From the NCBI RefSeq assembly GCF_011761945.1, contig NZ_JAASQV010000001.1, positions 1,488,001-1,552,000 of the forward strand: a stretch of DNA of 64,000 nucleotides. The letters are read 5' to 3'. This DNA is from Sphingomonas leidyi (GTDB lineage: Bacteria; Pseudomonadota; Alphaproteobacteria; Sphingomonadales; Sphingomonadaceae). The notes beneath the pieces were generated by a model that worked only from the letters and a program-made list of their open reading frames with translations, had not been told where the DNA came from and did not search any database. Below, one piece after another: positions 55,922-64,000 of the stretch. Made by a program: the position numbers and the translations under genes. The number at the start of each line of letters is the position of its first letter. Position 1 is the first letter of the stretch.

Positions 55922-57805
55922 CTAATCCTCGAAATTCTCGTCGTCCGCAAGCATCAGATTCGCGAGGCGCGTTTCCAGCTCCTGGCGCTGCCGGAGCAGA
56001 GCCGTTTGCCGGGCGAACGCCGCATCGTCGAAACGCTCGAGCATCGCGGCCGTTGCCTCTGCCAGCGCCGCGTCCACCGCGGGGCGCGCCACCATCACCG
56101 CGATCGCCTCGTTCAGGTCTTCGCGCGCTTTCCTTTCCTCGGCTTCGGGCCGGGTGAAGGAGAAAGGCAGGGTATCGGCCCGGAGCAGCTCGCTCGCCAT
56201 CTGATCGAAACCGGACCGCGCCAATATGGTGAGTACCTTGGCACGATCAAGCTGCCGGTCTTCGAGCGCGACGTCGACCACCGCCTCGAACAGCTTGCCG
56301 AGCGCGCCCGATGCGCCGCGCAGGGAGCCGAGCACCTCCATGTGGCGCGCGATTTCGGCGGGGTGGCGGATCAGCCCGGCGAGCACCGCCTTGGCGAGGA
56401 TGGGGTCGAGCCCGCCGGCCTGCACCGAGCGGGTCCGCTGGGTGAGCGGCGGCTCGGGCGGGATCCAGTTGCCGCGCTTGTCCCGCCTCCCGCGCGCCGC
56501 CGGCGCACCGGGGCCACGGGGGGCTCGCGCCTCGAACCCGCGTTGCCCGCGCCCGAAATGCGCATCGGTGCGCTCGCGAAACTCGGCGAGATATTCGTGC
56601 TTCACATTCGGATCGCCGATCCCCCCGGCAAGTTCGCCAAGACGGCGCTTCAGGCCGGCGCGCTGCTCGGGCGTGTCGAGCGGTTCGGCGGCAACCTCGC
56701 TGTCCCAGAGCAGATCGACCAGCGGCCGCGCCTTGCCGAGCAGCGCCTCGAAGGCGGCGGGTCCCTGGGCACGGACGAGATCGTCGGGATCGAGCCCATC
56801 GGGCAGCGTGACGAAGGCGAGGCTGCGCCCCGGCTCGAGCATCGGCATGGCGCGATGCGCAGCGCGGAGGGCCGCCTTCTGGCCGGCCGAATCGCCGTCG
56901 AAGCAGAGGAGGGGGACATCGGCTATCCGCCACAGCCGTTCGAGCTGATGCTCGGTCATCGCGGTGCCGAGCGGCGCCACCGCCTCGCCGAAACCGGCCT
57001 GGGCGAGGGCGATCACGTCCATATAGCCCTCGACCGCAATGATCCGCCCGGACTTGCGTGCCGCGGCCTGGGCACGATCCAGATTGTAGAGCGTGCGCCC
57101 CTTGTCGAAGAGCGGCGTCTCGGGGGAGTTGAGATATTTCGGCTCGCCCTCGCCGATGATGCGCCCGCCAAAGGCGATGGCCCGGCCTCGCACGTCGCGG
57201 ATCGGGATCATCAGTCGGCCGCGGAACCGATCGTACGGGTCCTTCTTTTCCACCGAGATCAGCAGGCCGGCCTCGACCAGCATGGGATCGCCATAGCCTT
57301 TGAGCGCTTCCTTGAGCTTGCCGCGCGAATCGGGCGCGAAGCCGATGCCGAAGGCCCTGGCGGTTTCGTCGTTGATCCCGCGCTTCCTGAGCACCGCGCG
57401 CGCCTCGGCGCCTTCGATGCCGTGGAGGCGCTCGACGAAGAACCTGGCGGCGTCCTCCATTGCCTCGTGCAGCCCCTTGGCGCGCTCGGCCTTCTCGGCG
57501 CTGCGGCGATCCTGCTCGGGCATTTCCATGCCGGCCGCCTGGACCAGCTCCTTCACCGCATCGATGAAGGGCAGGCCGCGCTGATCGGTCATCCAGCGGA
57601 TCGCATCGCCGTGCGCGCCGCAGCCGAAGCAATGGTAGAAGCCCTTGTCGTCGTTGACGTAGAAGGACGGCGTCTTCTCGTTATGGAACGGGCAGCAGGC
57701 ACGAAACTCCCGTCCCGCCTTCTGGAGCTTCACCGTCTTGGCGATGAGGCCGGAGAGCAGGGTGCGGGCGCGGAGCTCGTCCAGAAAGGCGGGAGTAAGG
57801 CTCAC
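55922..57805 (-). CDS. dnaG: DNA primase
   Basis: A 627-residue primase making RNA primers for replication. The CHC2 zinc finger is in CCPFHNEKTPSFYVNDDKGF with YHCFGCGAHGDAI after it; the RNA-polymerase basic core has RFRGRLMIPIRDVRGRAIAF and GGRIIGEGEPKYLNSPETPL; the TOPRIM motifs are IAVEGYMDVIALAQAG and LLCFDGDSAGQKAALRA. The C-terminal helicase-binding domain is near 480-627. The start is GTG 57805, one base after the yqeY stop. rpoD follows after 41 bases, the classic macromolecular-synthesis operon. Confidence 0.97.
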   Translation of the reverse strand: MSLTPAFLDELRARTLLSGLIAKTVKLQKAGREFRACCPFHNEKTPSFYVNDDKGFYHCFGCGAHGDAIRWMTDQRGLPFIDAVKELVQAAGMEMPEQDRRSAEKAERAKGLHEAMEDAARFFVERLHGIEGAEARAVLRKRGINDETARAFGIGFAPDSRGKLKEALKGYGDPMLVEAGLLISVEKKDPYDRFRGRLMIPIRDVRGRAIAFGGRIIGEGEPKYLNSPETPLFDKGRTLYNLDRAQAAARKSGRIIAVEGYMDVIALAQAGFGEAVAPLGTAMTEHQLERLWRIADVPLLCFDGDSAGQKAALRAAHRAMPMLEPGRSLAFVTLPDGLDPDDLVRAQGPAAFEALLGKARPLVDLLWDSEVAAEPLDTPEQRAGLKRRLGELAGGIGDPNVKHEYLAEFRERTDAHFGRGQRGFEARAPRGPGAPAARGRRDKRGNWIPPEPPLTQRTRSVQAGGLDPILAKAVLAGLIRHPAEIARHMEVLGSLRGASGALGKLFEAVVDVALEDRQLDRAKVLTILARSGFDQMASELLRADTLPFSFTRPEAEERKAREDLNEAIAVMVARPAVDAALAEATAAMLERFDDAAFARQTALLRQRQELETRLANLMLADDENFED

Positions 57806-57806
57806 C

Positions 57807-58259
57807 TCAGGAGAGCGCCGCCTTCACCAGGCTGCTCGCCTTGCTCATGTCCAGCGTCGTCGCATGGCGCGCCTTCAGCTCCGCCATCACGCGGCCCATG
57901 TCCTTCATGCCCGAAGCGCCCAGTTCGGCCTTGATCGCCTCGATCGCCGCTATCGTCTCCGCGTCGCTCATCTGCGCCGGCAGGAAGCGCTCGATCACCG
58001 CGACTTCGGCCTTCTCCGTGTCGACCAAGTCCTGGCGGCCGCCCCCTTCGAACATCTCGATCGATTCGCGGCGCTGCTTCACCATCTTCTGGAGCACTTC
58101 GATCACCATCGCGTCGTCGTCCATCTGGACGGATCTGGTGCGCTCTTCGATGTCGCGGTTCTTGATCGCGCTCAGGATCAGGTTGGTCGCCTGACGGGTC
58201 CCCTTGTCGCCGGCCTTCATGGCGGTGATCTGGGCTGCCTTGATGTCGTCTCGGATCAT
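57807..58259 (-). CDS. GatB/YqeY domain protein
   Basis: A 150-residue protein homologous to the C-terminal tail domain of GatB amidotransferase. It has family features: IRDDIKAAQITAMKAGDKGT, NLILSAIKNRDIEER, EVLQKMVKQRRESIEMFEGG and SGMKDMGRVMAELKARH. YqeY proteins may bind tRNA, but no activity is established. ATG 58259 is chosen as start over the longer frame because the family begins there. It precedes dnaG, and the whole operon is divergent from carA. Confidence 0.93.
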   Translation of the reverse strand: MIRDDIKAAQITAMKAGDKGTRQATNLILSAIKNRDIEERTRSVQMDDDAMVIEVLQKMVKQRRESIEMFEGGGRQDLVDTEKAEVAVIERFLPAQMSDAETIAAIEAIKAELGASGMKDMGRVMAELKARHATTLDMSKASSLVKAALS

Positions 58260-58384
58260 TTCGTCTCTCGTGAATCGGGAATTACCCGCAATAGACCCGC
58301 GAACCGGTTGACGCGAGGGGGGTAGGGGTCTAGCGGGCGGCACTTAGCGACATTGCTGCACCTCAAATGGAGAGCCACCCCTAA

Positions 58385-59548
58385 ATGGCCGACGCCACGC
58401 CTACGCCCATGCCTGCCGGAGCTACCGGCGTTCTGGTTTTGGCGTCGGGGGACGTGATCTGGGGGCGGGGCTTCGGCGCCGAGGGGCAGGCGGTCGGCGA
58501 AGTGTGCTTCCACACCGCGATGACCGGCTATCAGGAGATCATGACCGACCCGTCGTTCGCGGGCCAGATCATCAACTTCACCTTTCCCCACATCGGCAAT
58601 GTCGGCGCGAACCCCGACGATGTCGAGGCGGACGATCCCCATGCGCTGGGCATGATCGTGCGCGAGGACGTGACCGAGCCGAGCAATTTTCGCGCGACCG
58701 AGCATCTCGATGCCTGGATGAAGAAGCATGCGCGGATCGGCCTGTCGGGCATCGACACCCGCGCGCTCACCCGCCGCATCCGCCTGGCCGGCGCGCCCAA
58801 CGGCGTGATCGCGCATTCGGCCGAGGGCAAGTTCGACATTCCGCTGCTGCTCGAAATGGCACGCGCCTGGCCGGGCCTGGAGGGCATGGACCTCGCCATC
58901 ACGGTCACCGCCGAGACGCATTTCGGCTGGGAAGGCGGCGTCTGGCGGCTGGGCTTCGGCTATGGCGAGGGCGGCCAGGAAGATGCGCGGCCGCATGTCG
59001 TCGCGCTCGACTATGGTTCGAAGCGCAACATCTTCCGCAACCTGGTCCATGCCGGCGCCAGGGTGACCGTGCTGCCGGCGGCGGCGACCTACGAACAGAT
59101 CATGGCGTTCAACCCGGATGGCTTCTTCCTGTCGAACGGCCCGGGCGACCCCGCCGCGACCGGCGAATATGCCGTGCCGGTGATCCGCCAGCTGCTCGAG
59201 ACCGGCAAGCCGCTGTTCGGCATCTGCCTGGGCCACCAGCTGCTGGGGCTGGCGGTGGGCGCCGAGACGACCAAGATGTTCCAGGGGCACCGCGGCGCCA
59301 ATCACCCGGTCAAGCGGCTGGAAGACGGCGCGGTGGAGATCACCAGCATGAACCACGGCTTCGCGGTGGAGCGCGAGACGCTCCCCGAGAATGCGCGCGA
59401 GACGCATGTGTCGCTGTTCGATGGCTCCAACGCGGGCATCGCGCTGACCGACCGCCCGGCGTTTAGCGTGCAGTATCACCCCGAGGCGAGCCCGGGGCCG
59501 CAGGACAGCTTCTATCTGTTCGAGCGGTTCGTGGGGATGATGAAGTGA
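58385..59548 (+). CDS. carA: Carbamoyl-phosphate synthase small subunit
   Basis: A 387-residue glutaminase subunit that supplies ammonia to CarB for pyrimidine and arginine synthesis. The N-terminal domain shows TGYQEIMTDPSFAGQIINFT and GLSGIDTRALTRRIR; the class I amidotransferase domain has the catalytic Cys in FGICLGHQLLGLAVG and the His-Glu pair in VQYHPEASPGPQDS. The ATG at 58385 has GGAGAG upstream. Normally carB follows; here an 840-base DUF695/RraB-like gene is inserted, with a four-base overlap. Confidence 0.97.
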   Translation: MADATPTPMPAGATGVLVLASGDVIWGRGFGAEGQAVGEVCFHTAMTGYQEIMTDPSFAGQIINFTFPHIGNVGANPDDVEADDPHALGMIVREDVTEPSNFRATEHLDAWMKKHARIGLSGIDTRALTRRIRLAGAPNGVIAHSAEGKFDIPLLLEMARAWPGLEGMDLAITVTAETHFGWEGGVWRLGFGYGEGGQEDARPHVVALDYGSKRNIFRNLVHAGARVTVLPAAATYEQIMAFNPDGFFLSNGPGDPAATGEYAVPVIRQLLETGKPLFGICLGHQLLGLAVGAETTKMFQGHRGANHPVKRLEDGAVEITSMNHGFAVERETLPENARETHVSLFDGSNAGIALTDRPAFSVQYHPEASPGPQDSFYLFERFVGMMK

Positions 59549-60384
59549 GCGCAGCCCCACCCGACATGTCGGTTGGTGGTGATCACGATCGTTGGATTCT
59601 CCTGGAGCGGGACTCGGTTGAGGATTTTCCTCTCATGGTCCGCGTTCGCGAGAACTCCAACATCCGTCAGTTCGTCGAAGCCAATGCGTTGACCGCGATC
59701 TGCTTCTGGGCGGAGCGCGATGAACTCGTCGATGATTTCGGCTTCCCTCGCGATTTGAGCGCGTTGCAGGCGAAGGAAGATGCCGCGATCGCGCAATTGA
59801 CTGCAGCGGGCGTCGCCGCCTTTCATACCGCCAGCGTGACCGGAGAAGGGCAGCGCGTAGTCTATTTTGGGCACGCATCCGACATTGCCCTGCCATTCGA
59901 CATGGGAGCCCTTTCCATGCCCGGCTTTGAAGTCAGATTGCTGTCGGTCGAGAACCGGGAGGCCTATCTCGGGCTGGTCACGCCAACCCAACTCGATTTG
60001 AAATTGAACGGTGATCAAGGCGTTATTGCCAACCTTGAAAAGCACGGCGACCTCGGTGCGGCACCCCGGAAGACCGATTTCTGGTTCTACGGCGAACGCG
60101 AGCGCCTTCAGGGGCTTGCCAGCGAACTCGAAGGGTTGGGCTATATGCTCGATCACTGGATCGAAGAACCCATCGGAATCGTGCTTACCAAGGTGACCGC
60201 CGTCGATTTCGGTGCCTTTCGCGAGATAAGCCCGGAACTGCTGGCCGCTGCCAATAGGCACGGCGTCGAGTATGACGGATGGGAAACCTTCGTCCTGAAG
60301 CAGGGTTCGCCGGAACCGGAGCTCACCTCCGCTGCAAAACCCAGATCATTCCTGAGCAAATTATTCGGGGCCAAGAAGAACTAA
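59545..60384 (+). CDS. DUF695 + RraB-like protein inserted between carA and carB
   Basis: A 279-residue cytoplasmic protein. The N-terminal half ([40 protein letters not shown]) resembles DUF695; the C-terminal half ([51 protein letters not shown]) is RraB-like, the family that binds RNase E and alters its activity. The very end ([12 protein letters not shown]) is a basic tail. GC is about 57% in sampled stretches against 70% in carA, so it may be an insertion. The GTG start overlaps the carA stop by four bases; ATG 59566 is an alternative. Domain calls are by similarity seen by eye. Confidence 0.7.
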   Translation: MSAAPPDMSVGGDHDRWILLERDSVEDFPLMVRVRENSNIRQFVEANALTAICFWAERDELVDDFGFPRDLSALQAKEDAAIAQLTAAGVAAFHTASVTGEGQRVVYFGHASDIALPFDMGALSMPGFEVRLLSVENREAYLGLVTPTQLDLKLNGDQGVIANLEKHGDLGAAPRKTDFWFYGERERLQGLASELEGLGYMLDHWIEEPIGIVLTKVTAVDFGAFREISPELLAAANRHGVEYDGWETFVLKQGSPEPELTSAAKPRSFLSKLFGAKKN

Positions 60385-60385
60385 G

Positions 60386-63715
<3,330 letters not shown>

Positions 63716-63724
63716 TCCGATCCC

Positions 63725-63756
63725 TCCGGCTCCCCGCGTTTCGACGGGGAGCCGGA
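63725..63756 (+). terminator. Terminator hairpin after carB
   Basis: A perfect 12-bp stem TCCGGCTCCCCG/CGGGGAGCCGGA with an 8-base loop lies ten bases after the carB stop. No strong T run follows (CCGATTATT), so it may act with Rho or be imperfect. Confidence 0.65.
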
Positions 63757-63797
63757 CCGATTATTCCAGCTTCGGCTCGAAGATAACTTTCCTAGCC

Positions 63798-63826
63798 TTG
63801 CAGTGCGGCATTGGCAGGCTTATTAT
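63798..63826 (+). promoter_or_regulatory. Putative promoter of greA
   Basis: TTGCAG (63798-63803) and TATTAT (63821-63826) are separated by 17 bases and lie about 97 bases before the greA start, after the carB terminator. Confidence 0.5.
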
Positions 63827-63922
63827 TCGCGTTCGCACAATTGATCTTCCCCCATCAGTATCCATGTGCGGGCGTTCCCCCGGGGGCGCTTGTGGGACGG
63901 GGCGTTTTGAAGGACTTGGTGG

Positions 63923-64000
63923 ATGGCGACGGTCGACAAGATGCCGATGCTTCAGGAAGGCTATGACAAGCTTACCGCGGAGCTGAAGCGCCTGAAAATC
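63923..64000 (+). CDS. greA: Transcription elongation factor GreA, 5' end only
   Basis: The first 26 codons run to the window edge: MATVDKMPMLQEGYDKLTAE then LKRLKI. This is the N-terminal coiled-coil hairpin start of GreA (MxxxPMTxxGxxKLxxEL...L), which rescues backtracked RNA polymerase. AAGGACTTGGTGG precedes the ATG. The carB-greA order is common in Alphaproteobacteria. The rest lies beyond the window. Confidence 0.88.
   Translation, partial: MATVDKMPMLQEGYDKLTAELKRLKI

Noticed and set aside
63798..63986. Short reading frame before greA
   Set aside because: It overlaps the promoter and the greA start in another frame; the greA N-terminus is clear and the short frame shows no family.

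Overview
The window is high-GC DNA from an alphaproteobacterium, most likely a sphingomonad (Sphingomonas or a close relative). Three things point there: the zapA - 6S RNA - fau and tkt-gap-pgk-fba-thiE gene orders, a nuo operon with small extra genes between its subunit genes, and secreted proteins with the sphingomonad-style N-terminal 'IVVTG' motif. No phage, integrase, transposase or CRISPR array was seen. Genes are densely packed, often with ATGA or TGATG stop/start overlaps, and no gene-free stretch exceeds about 300 bases.

Layout. 1-7.3 kb: a cut-off serine hydrolase, an acyl-CoA synthetase, a Tat-signal threonine-aldolase-like protein, glycerol kinase, an AI-2E-family permease, two identical tRNA-Asp genes and a DUF2842 protein. 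7.3-8.6 kb: fau, a 6S RNA with a recognisable promoter, zapA and a small coiled-coil gene. 8.7-16.3 kb: central carbon genes tkt, gap, pgk and fba, then an O-methyltransferase and thiE, with a TlpA-like thioredoxin on the other strand. 16.4-20.8 kb: an L,D-transpeptidase, an M23 peptidase, efp, an inositol monophosphatase and a secreted alpha/beta hydrolase with an operator-like site. 21.0-38.4 kb: the complete nuoA-N operon for respiratory complex I. It holds six extra genes: two small membrane proteins, an NTF2-like protein, two secreted paralogues built from a Cys-to-Cys repeat, and a lower-GC secreted protein.

38.4-42.1 kb: birA (probable non-standard start), coaX, RNase J and a DUF1467 protein. 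42.2-47.7 kb: a long coiled-coil membrane protein divergent from an Hpt-like protein that lacks its histidine, then three tandem paralogous secreted proteins of unknown function. 47.7-53.7 kb, minus strand: a CoxE-like VWA protein, a GT-C membrane enzyme, a CHAP amidase, a GFA protein, a MoxR ATPase and two unknown proteins. 53.9-58.3 kb: yqeY-dnaG-rpoD on the minus strand. 58.4 kb to the end: carA, a DUF695/RraB-like gene, carB, and the start of greA.

Most of the window is conserved housekeeping DNA. The least explained parts are the secreted genes inside the nuo operon, the tandem secreted triplet, the histidine-less Hpt with its coiled-coil neighbour, and a scattered family of GC-rich palindromes, one of which has become the end of the glpK coding region.
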